A DNA stretch of 64,000 nucleotides from Hoeflea_A sp965216535. GTDB lineage: Bacteria; Pseudomonadota; Alphaproteobacteria; Rhizobiales; Rhizobiaceae. The stretch is taken from assembly GCA_965216535.1 (NCBI GenBank), contig OZ244175.1, forward strand, positions 7,812,001 to 7,876,000, written 5' to 3'. The notes beneath the pieces are model-generated. The model saw only the letters and a list, made by a program, of their open reading frames with translations, was not told the origin of the DNA and ran no database searches. A program made the position numbers and the translations under genes. Below are positions 17,657-26,235 of this stretch, one piece after another; position 1 is the stretch's first letter; each line of letters begins with the position of its first letter.

Positions 17657-18649
17657 ATGAAGAGAACACTCCTCAGCATTCTTGCAATGGCCGCGATGTC
17701 GGCAACCGCACTGGCTGCCGACATCAAGCCGGCAATCATCTACGACCTGGGCGGCAAGTTCGACAAGTCGTTCAACGAATCCGCCTATAACGGCGCTGAG
17801 AAGTTCAAGACCGATACCGGCATTGCCTATCGCGACTTCGAAATCCAGAACGATGCCCAGCGCGAACAGGCGCTGCGCAAGTTTGCCCGTGACGGCAACA
17901 ATCCGATCGTCATGGCCGGTTTCTCCTGGGCAGCAGCGCTCGAGAAAGTGGCAGCCGAATATCCGGACACCAATTTCGCCATCATCGACATGGTCGTTGA
18001 CCTGCCGAACGTGCGCTCGGTTGTCTACAAGGAACAGGAAGGCTCTTACCTGGTCGGCGTTATGGCCGCCAAGGCTTCCAAGTCAGGCACCGTCAGCTTC
18101 GTCGGCGGCATGGACATTCCGCTGATCCGCAAATTCTCCTGCGGCTATGTCGGCGGCGTCAAGGCAACCAATCCCGATGCCAATGTCCTGCAGGCCATGA
18201 CCGGCACGACCCCGGACGCCTGGAACGACCCGGTCAAGGGCGGTGAGATCGCCAAGTCCCAGATCGCTCAGGGCTCCGACGTGGTTTATGCGGCTGCCGG
18301 CGGCACCGGTATCGGCGTGCTTCAGGCCGCTGCCGATGAAGGCAAGCTGAGCATCGGCGTCGACTCCAACCAGAACGGCCTGCAGCCGGGTTCGGTTCTT
18401 ACCTCGATGCTGAAGCGCGTGGACGTCGCCGTCTACAATGCATTCAACGATGCCAATGACGGCAAGTTCTCCTACGGCTTCAACGTGCTGGGTCTCGCCG
18501 AGAACGGCGTCGACTATGCGATGGACGACAACAACGCCAAGCTGGTCAGCCAGGAAATGCGCGACGCTGTCGAGCAGGCAAAGTCGGATATCATCACCGG
18601 CAAGATCAACGTGCACGACTACATGTCGGACGAGAATTGCCCGTACTGA
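17657..18649 (+). CDS. BMP-family ABC transporter substrate-binding protein (orphan)
   Basis: The protein has 330 residues from ATG 17657, with signal peptide MKRTLLSILAMAAMSATALA. BMP/PnrA-type features include IYDLGGKFDKSFNESAYNGA near the start, GFSWAAALEKVA and SIGVDSNQNGLQPGSVLTSM. The family binds nucleosides or related ligands in the periplasm. No permease or ATPase gene is adjacent, so it must pair with a transporter encoded elsewhere or act alone. A terminator follows. Confidence 0.9.
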   Translation: MKRTLLSILAMAAMSATALAADIKPAIIYDLGGKFDKSFNESAYNGAEKFKTDTGIAYRDFEIQNDAQREQALRKFARDGNNPIVMAGFSWAAALEKVAAEYPDTNFAIIDMVVDLPNVRSVVYKEQEGSYLVGVMAAKASKSGTVSFVGGMDIPLIRKFSCGYVGGVKATNPDANVLQAMTGTTPDAWNDPVKGGEIAKSQIAQGSDVVYAAAGGTGIGVLQAAADEGKLSIGVDSNQNGLQPGSVLTSMLKRVDVAVYNAFNDANDGKFSYGFNVLGLAENGVDYAMDDNNAKLVSQEMRDAVEQAKSDIITGKINVHDYMSDENCPY

Positions 18650-18675
18650 TCGCTGTATCGGATTGAAGTTAGAAG

Positions 18676-18703
18676 CCGCCGGGTTCCGCCCGGCGGTTTT
18701 TTT
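18676..18703 (+). terminator. Rho-independent terminator after the BMP gene
   Basis: CCGCCGGG-TTCCG-CCCGGCGG forms a perfect 8-bp GC stem followed directly by seven T residues, 26 bp after the stop codon. It isolates this gene from the convergent yraN/rsmI pair. Confidence 0.95.
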
Positions 18704-18714
18704 GTATCCGCAAT

Positions 18715-19083
18715 TCAGAACGCGTCCGGAAAATGCCGTGGCCAACGCCAGGGCAGGACCACGACAATGTCTCCACGAAGTGACAGGCGGTCGTGATCGC
18801 GCTGGCGAGAAAGCCAAATGTCGCCGGCTGCCATAATGCGACGGGCTGCACCGGGAGTCACAGCATCGATCGCTGCCGCCTCGCTTGCCCGCGCCTTGAC
18901 TTCGACGAGCGCGACAAGGTCGCCGCGCCGGGCGATCAGGTCGATTTCGCCAGCCTTGGTTCGAAAGCGGCGCGCGACGATGCGGTAGCCCTTCAGCATC
19001 AACGCAGCCGCAGCCAGGTACTCCGCGAAATGGCCGCGGCGATAGGCCCGCCGACGCGACGCCCGATCGGCCTCGCCGCTCAT
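18715..19083 (-). CDS. YraN/UPF0102 family nuclease-like protein
   Basis: The protein has 122 residues with the fold of Holliday-junction-type nucleases: GHFAEYLAAAALMLKGYRIVARRFRTK, then GEIDLIARRGDLVALVEVKAR (D and EVK catalytic pattern). Biochemical role is not established. It overlaps rsmI by 4 bp, the common rsmI-yraN pair in proteobacteria. In related genomes gshB often follows; here the BMP gene's terminator follows instead. Confidence 0.92.
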   Translation of the reverse strand: MSGEADRASRRRAYRRGHFAEYLAAAALMLKGYRIVARRFRTKAGEIDLIARRGDLVALVEVKARASEAAAIDAVTPGAARRIMAAGDIWLSRQRDHDRLSLRGDIVVVLPWRWPRHFPDAF

Positions 19084-19964
19084 CCGGTTTCGTTCTTCAT
19101 CGCCAGCAACCGCTGGTAAAGCTGCTTTCGGGGCAGGCCGGTCCGCTTCGCCGCCTCGGTGGCCGCCTTTGCCGGCGAGTGATCCGCAAGCAGGCGGCGC
19201 AGCAGATCATCGGCATCTTCCTCGGATACCTGTTGCGGCTCGGGTGGTGCGATCACCAGCACGATCTCGCCCTTGACGTCGGGATGCGCATCATAGTGCT
19301 CGGTCAGCTCGCGCAGCGATCCGCGCCGCACCTCTTCGTACATCTTGGTCAGTTCCCGGCAGACGGCGGCACCGCGATCACCGCCCAGTACATCGACGCA
19401 GGCCAGCAGGGTCTTTGCCAGCCGATGGGGCGATTCGAACAGCAGCAACGTCGCCGGCACACTGGCAATCTCTCCAAGTCGCGCGCGCCGGGCCTTGTCT
19501 CTCGATGGCAGGAACCCGCCAAAGAAAAAGCTGTCGCTGGGCAGGCCGGAAGCAACAAGCGCGGCGAGCGGCGCGGAAGCTCCCGGAATGGGAACGACCC
19601 GCAAACCCTTTTCCACCGCCTGTTCAACCAGCCGGAAACCGGGATCGGAAACGAGCGGTGTGCCCGCATCGCTGACCAGTGCAACGCTTTTGCCCGCCTC
19701 CAGAGCTTCCAGCAGTCTGGGACCGACCCGATCCGCATTGTGTTCGTGATAGGCCGTGGGTCTGTTCGTGATTCCATAGCGCGACAAAAGCACGCGGCTT
19801 ACCCGCGTATCCTCACAGGCGACGATATCCGCTGCCGCCAGTATATCCAGCCCGCGCAAGGACATGTCGCCGAGGTTGCCGATCGGCGTCGCCACCACGT
19901 AGAGCGCCGGTTCCAGTGGGCCAGCCTCAATCCGATTGGAGCCGATATGATAGCTGTTGCGCAT
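19080..19964 (-). CDS. rsmI: 16S rRNA (cytidine-1402 2'-O)-methyltransferase
   Basis: The protein has 294 residues. Motifs: LYVVATPIGNLGDMSLRGLDIL, ACEDTRVSRVLL, VALVSDAGTPLVSDPG, PIPGASAPLAALVASGLPSD and LLFESPHRLAKTL. It uses SAM to methylate C1402 of 16S rRNA in the decoding site. It is divergent from the LpoA-like gene and overlaps yraN. Confidence 0.97.
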   Translation of the reverse strand: MRNSYHIGSNRIEAGPLEPALYVVATPIGNLGDMSLRGLDILAAADIVACEDTRVSRVLLSRYGITNRPTAYHEHNADRVGPRLLEALEAGKSVALVSDAGTPLVSDPGFRLVEQAVEKGLRVVPIPGASAPLAALVASGLPSDSFFFGGFLPSRDKARRARLGEIASVPATLLLFESPHRLAKTLLACVDVLGGDRGAAVCRELTKMYEEVRRGSLRELTEHYDAHPDVKGEIVLVIAPPEPQQVSEEDADDLLRRLLADHSPAKAATEAAKRTGLPRKQLYQRLLAMKNETG

Positions 19965-20162
19965 TGTTTTCCGTGTTTCCCCGGCCGGGTGTCAGCTTAG
20001 TGCAATCGCACCGGGACCGCATCCTCGAAAACCGGAAGCCAACGCCCCGGTTTTGCCCTTTACCCGATGTCTTTAACGCAATACTACAGATGACAACACG
20101 GATTGTTCTAAGCTGTAACGCATTGGGAAAATCCGGGCGACAGGCAGGATACTGAACGGACA

Positions 20163-21383
20163 ATGGCATCTTCATCTGGCGGGCGCGCTCGCCGCGGATC
20201 GGCAATCGGCCTCTTTTCAGCCCTGCTGCTGCTTGGCGCCTGTCAGTCGGCTGATTACGGCCTGCCCAGCGGCAACAGCAGTGCGCCTCAGACGACGGCC
20301 AGCCTGCCGGTCAAGACCGGGCCGGCCGCCGGAGAAGTCATCGGCTCGGGAGAGACAAGAGTCGCTCTGCTCCTGCCGCGCTCGGCACCGGGCAATGGTG
20401 CGACAATCGCCACCGAATATCGCAACGCTGCGGAATTGGCGATCGAAGCCAGCGGCGCCCAGTCCATGGAATTGGTCATCAAGGACACCGGCGGCACCGC
20501 TGCAGGAGCGATCGCCCGTTCAGAGGAAGCGGTTCGCGAAGGGGCAGCCGTCATTCTCGGTCCGGTGTTCTCCGGCAGCGTAACGTCGGCCGCCTCCGTG
20601 GCACGACCGGCCAACCGCTCCATTGTTGCCTTTTCGTCCGACCCCGCGGCAGCTTCGAACGGCGTCTTCCTGATGTCCTTCCTGCCCGACCAGGTGGTCG
20701 ATCGGACCATCTCCTACGCAACCGGTGTCGGGCTCACCTCCTTTGTGGCGATCTTGCCGCAGGGCGCTTACGGAACCCTGGTAGAGCGGCAACTCAAGGC
20801 CACGCTGGCGAGCCATGGCGGCGTTCTGCTCGGCGTCTCGCGCTACCAATATTCCAATGAATCGGTTGTCACCGCCGTGCAGGAAGTCCTGCCGGCGATC
20901 CGCGAGGCCGATGCCATCTTCATTCCCGACGGCGGCACGGCACCGACCGCAATTGCACGTGTGATCCAGAGTGAGGGCGTGAAGCTACGCGACAAGCGGC
21001 TGATCGGCACCGGCCAGTGGCGCTCCGCCAAGCTTGATTCAGCCTACCTGCAGGGTGCGATCTTCGCCGACATGGACCAGGCGAATTTCGAGGAGTTCAA
21101 GCTGCGCTACCGGGAGCGCTTCGGTGCGGAACCGACCGTCAATGCCGGTCTGGGTTACGATGCCGTAACCATGACGGTGGAGCTTCTGGCGTCGCGCAAC
21201 CCGGCGGCGTTTTCCGCCAAGAACCTGGAGAACCGCGGCTTCCAGGGCGTGACGGGAGCATACCGTTTCATGCCGGATGGAAAGTCGCAGCGGGCGCTTG
21301 CGGTCTATCAGATCCAGGAAGGCCGGGCGATTGTTGTCGATGCGGCTCCGCAGCAGCTCGGGCGTGGATTTGCGCAATACTGA
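20163..21383 (+). CDS. LpoA-like penicillin-binding protein activator lipoprotein
   Basis: The protein has 406 residues, with a lipoprotein signal ending in LLLGAC (Cys ~28). The rest is a periplasmic-binding-protein fold of the Leu/Ile/Val type (VALLLPRSAPG, AVILGPVFSGSVTSAA, YGTLVERQLKATLA, FIPDGGTAPTAIAR). By family and by position beside rsmI-yraN it is the alphaproteobacterial counterpart of LpoA, an outer-membrane lipoprotein that stimulates peptidoglycan synthases; function is inferred from homology of context. Confidence 0.85.
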   Translation: MASSSGGRARRGSAIGLFSALLLLGACQSADYGLPSGNSSAPQTTASLPVKTGPAAGEVIGSGETRVALLLPRSAPGNGATIATEYRNAAELAIEASGAQSMELVIKDTGGTAAGAIARSEEAVREGAAVILGPVFSGSVTSAASVARPANRSIVAFSSDPAAASNGVFLMSFLPDQVVDRTISYATGVGLTSFVAILPQGAYGTLVERQLKATLASHGGVLLGVSRYQYSNESVVTAVQEVLPAIREADAIFIPDGGTAPTAIARVIQSEGVKLRDKRLIGTGQWRSAKLDSAYLQGAIFADMDQANFEEFKLRYRERFGAEPTVNAGLGYDAVTMTVELLASRNPAAFSAKNLENRGFQGVTGAYRFMPDGKSQRALAVYQIQEGRAIVVDAAPQQLGRGFAQY

Positions 21384-21388
21384 CCGTC

Positions 21389-21414
21389 AGAGCAAAGGGC
21401 GAAAAGTTTGCTCT
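21389..21414. repeat. Palindromic repeat family 1, copy A (short form)
   Basis: AGAGCAAA and TTTGCTCT flank a 10-nt loop. It lies between the convergent LpoA-like gene and the Ada/Ogt gene, and supplies part of the latter's stop codon (21413-21415). Related copies lie at 41150-41188 and 61945-61981; this one lacks about 9 nt of their loop. Confidence 0.75.
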
Positions 21415-22288
21415 AAACCAGATGACCGGCCTCCCAGCCGAGCATGGCGCGCTTGCGGGTAACACCCCAATGATAGCCGGTGAGCGCACCGGTGCTGCCA
21501 ACGGCCCGATGGCATGGCACGACAAAGGATATCGGATTGCGGCCGACCGCCGCGCCCACGGCTCGTGAGGCGCTGGGCTTGCCCAGTCGCCGGGCAATCG
21601 AGCCATAGGTCATGGCAGCGCCCAGAGGGATGTCCAGCAAAGCCTCCCAGACTCGGATCTGGAAATCGGTGCCGATCAGAACCACGCGCAGCGGATCTTG
21701 CGGGTTCCAGCGACCCGGATCGAAAGCGTCAACCGCGTATCTGCCCGTGATGCCCGGATCTTCCACATAGGAAGCGCGCGGCCAGCGACCGCACATGTCG
21801 GCGAGGGCCGCGGCCTCTTCACCGGGGTCGCAAAAGGCCATGCCGGCCAGCCCCCGGTCGGTCGCCATGACAAGCGTGATTCCGAAGGGACAGGCGTGGA
21901 AACCATAGTGGATCGTCAGCCCCTCACCCTTGGCCTTGAATATGCCGGGCGTGACCGCCTCGTGGGTCACGAACAGGTCGTGCAGCCGGCCGGGACCGGA
22001 CAGGCCGACCTCGTGGCTGGCCTCAAGCAGCGGCAGGCCCTCCTGCTGCAACAGCTTTCTGGCGCGATCGAGGGTCACGGCCTGCAAGAAGCCCTTTGGG
22101 CTCAAGCCGGACCAGCGCGTGAAGGTCTTCTGCAATTGAGTTGCCGAAACGCCCAGCGCATGGGCGAGTTCGTCCAGCGACGGTTGACGACGATAGTGGC
22201 GCGTGATGATTTCAAGCGCTCGGCGCACCAGTTCGTAATCCGGATCGGTCTCGGCGCCGGCCGGTTTCAGGGAGGCCTTGACGTTCAT
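21413..22288 (-). CDS. Ada-like AraC/O6-methylguanine-DNA methyltransferase fusion
   Basis: The protein has 291 residues. The N-terminal ~120 residues are an AraC-type helix-turn-helix region (LDELAHALGVSATQLQKTFT, RLHDLFVTHEAVTP), and the C-terminal part is the methyltransferase domain with the acceptor motif FVVPCHRAVGSTGALTGYHWG. It removes methyl groups from O6-methylguanine onto the Cys of PCHR. Unlike E. coli Ada it lacks the N-terminal zinc-Cys domain, so it may not sense phosphotriester damage. Its stop lies within a palindromic repeat. Confidence 0.93.
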   Translation of the reverse strand: MNVKASLKPAGAETDPDYELVRRALEIITRHYRRQPSLDELAHALGVSATQLQKTFTRWSGLSPKGFLQAVTLDRARKLLQQEGLPLLEASHEVGLSGPGRLHDLFVTHEAVTPGIFKAKGEGLTIHYGFHACPFGITLVMATDRGLAGMAFCDPGEEAAALADMCGRWPRASYVEDPGITGRYAVDAFDPGRWNPQDPLRVVLIGTDFQIRVWEALLDIPLGAAMTYGSIARRLGKPSASRAVGAAVGRNPISFVVPCHRAVGSTGALTGYHWGVTRKRAMLGWEAGHLV

Positions 22289-22365
22289 GATGTCTGATTC
22301 CGCCGTTTGATGATTCTGCCGTCATCAAAGCATGCCGCAGGAACGGCAACCACCCGTTTCTTGCG

Positions 22366-22866
22366 CTATCGCCTGACTCTCGCGAGAGCGCCCGAAAAGG
22401 CGCGGGCGAAGCTTTCGCGGTCATCCGGATTGAGGAACCCGCCGATGTCGGTGGAGCGGCCCTCGCCCGACACAATCATCCGGGTGATGCCGATTTCGTC
22501 GTGACGCGACACCTGGAAACGGGCCCAAAACGGATTGAAGCAGACCTTTTGGCTGCGGCCGGAGGGCGCGATCTTGGAAATCGCCAGTTCGGTTCGCGAC
22601 ACTTTGACGAGTTCGCGTGCCCGGCCCGCACGGTAGTTGAGCGCGAAAGCGCCGACAATCAGCACCAGGTCGAGCCCCATGAACGCAGCGACCGGCCAGG
22701 CGCCTGAAATCGCGAACACTACGCTGTGGGCGACGGTCACAGCGGTGACGATGATCATCAGGATGACAAAGCCGTTGCGACCAAGCGACCGATGCGGCGT
22801 GAGAAGCGCCTCGAAAACCGGTGCCTCGTCCCGCGGGACGCTGATGCTGGCATTGGCGTGAGTCAT
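22366..22866 (-). CDS. DUF2244 membrane protein
   Basis: The protein has 166 residues. Two hydrophobic segments (FVILMIIVTAVTVAHSVVFA and AFMGLDLVLIVGAFALNY) form a hairpin near the N-terminus, preceded by LTPHRSLGRNGF, and a cytoplasmic C-terminal half contains WARFQVSR and GFLNPDDRESFARAF. This matches DUF2244, often near nth in alphaproteobacteria. Function unknown. Confidence 0.88.
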   Translation of the reverse strand: MTHANASISVPRDEAPVFEALLTPHRSLGRNGFVILMIIVTAVTVAHSVVFAISGAWPVAAFMGLDLVLIVGAFALNYRAGRARELVKVSRTELAISKIAPSGRSQKVCFNPFWARFQVSRHDEIGITRMIVSGEGRSTDIGGFLNPDDRESFARAFSGALARVRR

Positions 22867-22919
22867 GTCTCAAGAATAGGTCGGGACCCGGTCAAAGAAA
22901 AGACGCCAACGTGGGAATC

Positions 22920-23633
22920 TCAGGACGCGTGGCGCATGAAATTGCCGTAGAGCGTCTCGGCACTCTGCAGAAATTCGCCCATATTGTCTGCCGCACCCTT
23001 TTCCAGGGTCTCGACGCCGTCCTCGCCCATGGCCCGGATCAGGGCATCACGGTAAGCAGGGATAGCTGCCCAGTTTGAGACCGTGTCCGGTTCAACTTCC
23101 ACATGGTACTGCATCGACCAGGCGTTCGATCCGACCCGCATGGCCTGAACCGGACAGGCTGGCGATCGCGCCAGCACGATCGCCCCCTCGGGTGGCTGGG
23201 CGACTCTGACGGAATGCCACTGCAGGCACTTTTGCATTGCCGATAGTCCGGCGAACAACGGATCGGCGCGGCCAGCTTCGGTCATCTCGACATCCATGAT
23301 GCCGATTTCACCCGGCACTTGCGGCCCACAGGTGCCGCCCAGCGCATCTGCCAGAAGCTGATGCCCGAGGCAGAGGCCCAGGAACGGCTTCTTCAGCTCC
23401 CGCACCCAATGCCTGATGGCGGCTTTTTCAGGGATCATCCAGGGGTGCTCATCAACGTCCCAGACATCCATCGGCCCGCCCATGACCCACAACGCGTCGT
23501 AGCTTGCCAGGTCCGGAATAGGCTCACCTTCATCAAGCTCGACGGCGTGCCATTCGATGCCGTCGCGCCTCAGAAACCGTCGGAGCGAGCCGGGATGTTC
23601 GCAATCGACATGCTGAAAGACCAACAGCTTCAT
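22920..23633 (-). CDS. Class I glutamine amidotransferase-like protein
   Basis: The protein has 237 residues from ATG 23633, with GGAGGA upstream; an in-frame start at 23657 is less likely. The nucleophile elbow FLGLCLGHQLLADALGG and the later His-Glu (MQYHVEVEPDTV) complete a GATase triad. The N-terminus LLVFQHVDCEHPGSLRRFL is typical of stand-alone members related to GMP synthase amidotransferase domains. Partner and substrate are unknown. Confidence 0.9.
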   Translation of the reverse strand: MKLLVFQHVDCEHPGSLRRFLRRDGIEWHAVELDEGEPIPDLASYDALWVMGGPMDVWDVDEHPWMIPEKAAIRHWVRELKKPFLGLCLGHQLLADALGGTCGPQVPGEIGIMDVEMTEAGRADPLFAGLSAMQKCLQWHSVRVAQPPEGAIVLARSPACPVQAMRVGSNAWSMQYHVEVEPDTVSNWAAIPAYRDALIRAMGEDGVETLEKGAADNMGEFLQSAETLYGNFMRHAS

Positions 23634-23734
23634 GGACTTCCTCCGACGCCGTGTCACACCGGTTTCAACAGAAAGCGGCGATTATCTGCTGCCAGACAAT
23701 ACTAATCGGCCGCGTCTCCCTCTATAGAAGGAAT

Positions 23735-24490
23735 ATGACCAAGTCCAATTCGAAGTCCACACCGACAACCCGGTCAAACAAGACCAAAGGTCCGGCCCGG
23801 AGGCGCAAGAGGCTGCCAAAGAGTGCCTATTCTCAGGACGAGCTGCAGGAGATTTTCCGGCGGTTTTCGGTACAGCGGGCGGAACCGAAAGGCGAGCTCG
23901 AACACGTCAACGCCTACACGCTGCTGGTCGCGGTCGTGCTTTCGGCGCAGGCGACCGATGCAGGCGTGAACAAGGCCACCCGGGCGCTGTTTGCGGCGGC
24001 AGATACGCCGGAGAAGATGCTGGCGCTGGGCGAAGACAAGGTCCGCGAACATATCCGCACCATCGGGCTATTTCGCAACAAGGCGAAAAACGTCATTTTG
24101 CTGTCCCGGGCACTGCTCGAAAATCATGGCGGAGAGGTTCCAGCGGACCGGGACGCTCTGGTCGCGCTCCCAGGGGTCGGCCGGAAGACCGCGAATGTGG
24201 TTCTCAACATGGCCTTTGGTCAGCCGACGATGGCCGTCGATACCCATATTTTCCGCATCGCCAACCGGATGAAGATGGCGCCGGGCAAGACCGTCGACGA
24301 TGTCGAAGAAAATCTCCTGCGCACCGTGCCGGAGGAATACCTGCTGCACGCCCATCACTGGCTAATCCTGCATGGACGCTACGTCTGCAAGGCGCGCAAA
24401 CCCGACTGCCCTGCCTGTGTGCTTGCCGATATCTGCAAGTCACGGGAAAAAACCTGCGACGTGCCAGCGGCACTGGTGGCGCTGTCCTGA
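23735..24490 (+). CDS. nth: Endonuclease III (DNA glycosylase/AP lyase)
   Basis: The protein has 251 residues from ATG 23735 with AGAAGGA upstream. The helix-hairpin-helix LVALPGVGRKTANVVLNMAF carries the catalytic Lys, VDTHIFRIANR the Asp, and the end has the C-x6-C-x2-C-x5-C cluster motif (CKARKPDCPACVLADIC) for a 4Fe-4S cluster. It removes oxidised pyrimidines in base excision repair. A basic ~30-residue N-terminal extension (NKTKGPARRRKRLPKS) precedes the fold. Confidence 0.97.
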   Translation: MTKSNSKSTPTTRSNKTKGPARRRKRLPKSAYSQDELQEIFRRFSVQRAEPKGELEHVNAYTLLVAVVLSAQATDAGVNKATRALFAAADTPEKMLALGEDKVREHIRTIGLFRNKAKNVILLSRALLENHGGEVPADRDALVALPGVGRKTANVVLNMAFGQPTMAVDTHIFRIANRMKMAPGKTVDDVEENLLRTVPEEYLLHAHHWLILHGRYVCKARKPDCPACVLADICKSREKTCDVPAALVALS

Positions 24491-24510
24491 CTTCTAATTC
24501 AAGACACTAG
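24491..24510. repeat. Partial copy of the GTGTCCTG-type repeat after nth
   Basis: The 20 bases directly after the nth stop match 32586-32605 at 17 positions, sharing ATTCA and GACACTAG. Only one arm is present, so it is a remnant. It abuts the end of the convergent SMP-30 gene at 24507. Confidence 0.55.
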
Positions 24511-25397
24511 CCGAACCGGTTGCACGGTCTGCCACCCACTCCGGCGTCGACGGCAAACAAACCGCCCTCCTGCGGATTGGCGGACAGGTGCTCTTCGGTC
24601 ATGGTGAACCGTGCCGACGTCACATAGAGCGTGTCGAGCGCTTCGCCGCCGAAGGCGCAGCTGGTCGGCCAGGAACAGGGCAGGTCGACGACCCTATCGA
24701 TGCGGCCGTCAGGGCTGAACCGCAGCAGGCATGACCCGCCGACGACGCGGCAGTTCCAGATGAAGCCTTCGGCATCCATGCAGGATCCGTCCGGCAGGCC
24801 CCGTTCAAATTCCGACACCACGGTCGTGCGGTCGGAAAGCCGGCCTGCCGGCATATCCAATGCGTAGCTGTAGATGGCGTTTGCACCAGTGTCAGCAGTG
24901 ACCAATCGGCCCTCCGGGGTCCACACGAAGGTGTTCGTGGTACCGAACCGGTCCTCACTCAGCTCCTCCAGCCGACCATCGGGCTGACAGCGGTAAAGCC
25001 GACCGGTCACCGCGTCGGTATCGATCGGCGAACCATCGGAAGCGAAATTGTTGCGCATCGTGCCGATCCAGAATGCGCCGTCCGGACCGACCACGCCCTC
25101 ATTCAGACGGTTGTCCGGCAACTCCGGCTCGACTTGAGCCAACGACTGAAAATCCTCATCGAAATCCCACAGGCAAAGGGATTTCGTCAGTCCGACAATT
25201 GCTCCGCCATCGCGGCGCAAACCCAAGGATGTAACAAAATCCGGGGCATGCCAGAGGGTATGCTCACCGGTCTTCGGGTCCAGAGCTTCGATGGTCTTGG
25301 CCAGAATATCGACCCACAGCAGGCGGCCGCGCGCGTCGTCCCAAACGATGCTTTCGCCGCAGATGTTTTCCGCGGGGCGGACCAGTTTGACCGTCAT
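24507..25397 (-). CDS. SMP-30/gluconolactonase-family lactonase
   Basis: The protein has 296 residues from ATG 25397 (GGAAGC upstream); the open frame to 25763 overlaps the divergent gene. The metal-binding propeller motifs are GESIVWDDARGRLLWVDI (Glu ligand), RLNEGVVGPDGAFWIGTM (Asn), LPDGSCMDAEGFIWNC (Asp) and YVTSAR. The family hydrolyses sugar lactones to acids. Divergent from the FadR-type regulator of the sugar operon, it fits the step after SDR oxidation of the sugar. Confidence 0.92.
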   Translation of the reverse strand: MTVKLVRPAENICGESIVWDDARGRLLWVDILAKTIEALDPKTGEHTLWHAPDFVTSLGLRRDGGAIVGLTKSLCLWDFDEDFQSLAQVEPELPDNRLNEGVVGPDGAFWIGTMRNNFASDGSPIDTDAVTGRLYRCQPDGRLEELSEDRFGTTNTFVWTPEGRLVTADTGANAIYSYALDMPAGRLSDRTTVVSEFERGLPDGSCMDAEGFIWNCRVVGGSCLLRFSPDGRIDRVVDLPCSWPTSCAFGGEALDTLYVTSARFTMTEEHLSANPQEGGLFAVDAGVGGRPCNRFG

Positions 25398-25464
25398 CGT
25401 CAGCTTCCTTTTCCGATGGTCGAGTTGACATGGATCTGAATTTATCCTAGCAATCATTTTTAGT

Positions 25465-25483
25465 AAACCTGTCATACAGGTTT
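25465..25483. promoter_or_regulatory. Operator-like palindrome AAACCTGT-CAT-ACAGGTTT
   Basis: This perfect inverted repeat with 8-bp arms and a 3-nt centre lies between the divergent SMP-30 gene (start 25397) and the GntR gene (start 25510). The position and size suit the dimeric FCD regulator encoded next, which would then control both directions of the sugar locus. Binding is inferred. Confidence 0.65.
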
Positions 25484-25509
25484 TATGTATATTGTAGATA
25501 AGATTGAAC

Positions 25510-26226
25510 ATGTCGTCACAAACGCACAACGAAACGCCCGGTGCCAGCCTCGTCAGCGAAACCATTGGCGAGATCACCCGACACATCCGCAGCAACGAAC
25601 TCGGCCCTGGCGACAAGCTGCCAAGCGAGTCCGCGTTGGTCCGCGAGCTCAGCGTGTCGCGCACCGTCGTGCGGGAGGCGTTCCGGTCCCTGGCCGCCAT
25701 GCGGCTGATCAACCTGTCAGCGGGCAAGCGCGCCACGGTGGCGCATCTCGACCACGGCGCCATGTCCTTGATGATCGAACACGGGGTTCTGACCGAGCAG
25801 ATCAGCGTGCAACAGATCTATGACGTGCGCCGAACCATCGAAATGCGCACCGTGACGCTGGCAACGCTGCGCCGCAGCGACAAGGAGGCCCAGACCATCC
25901 TGGGTCATGCCCGGCAAATGGCCGAGCATTTCGACGATGCGGAAAAGGTGATGGAACATGACCTGGCGTTCCATCTGGACATCGCAAAGGCGTCCCGCAA
26001 CCCGATTTTCGCGATGATCGTTGGCGCGTTCCAGGGCGTGTCGCGCCAAAGCTGGCCGGTGGGCTGGCGCAACCGCACCAGCAAGGGGCAGCGCGAGCAG
26101 ATGATCCAGGTTCATCTCGATATCGCCGACGCCATCGCCGCGGGCGATCCCGTCAAGGCCAGCGAGCGCATGGGCGATCATTTCGACGACAGCGTCAAGG
26201 TTCTGCTCGACGCCGGAGTGAGCTGA
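25510..26226 (+). CDS. FadR-type GntR-family regulator of the sugar locus
   Basis: The protein has 238 residues from ATG 25510. The N-terminal winged helix (LGPGDKLPSESALVRELSVSRTVVREAFRSL, in two adjoining parts) is typical of FadR/UxuR relatives; the FCD domain follows with metal-type residues DLAFHLDIAKAS and HLDIADAI. It is followed after 9 bp by the dehydratase gene. It probably represses the locus until a sugar or sugar acid binds. Confidence 0.92.
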   Translation: MSSQTHNETPGASLVSETIGEITRHIRSNELGPGDKLPSESALVRELSVSRTVVREAFRSLAAMRLINLSAGKRATVAHLDHGAMSLMIEHGVLTEQISVQQIYDVRRTIEMRTVTLATLRRSDKEAQTILGHARQMAEHFDDAEKVMEHDLAFHLDIAKASRNPIFAMIVGAFQGVSRQSWPVGWRNRTSKGQREQMIQVHLDIADAIAAGDPVKASERMGDHFDDSVKVLLDAGVS

Positions 26227-26235
26227 GACACTGTC

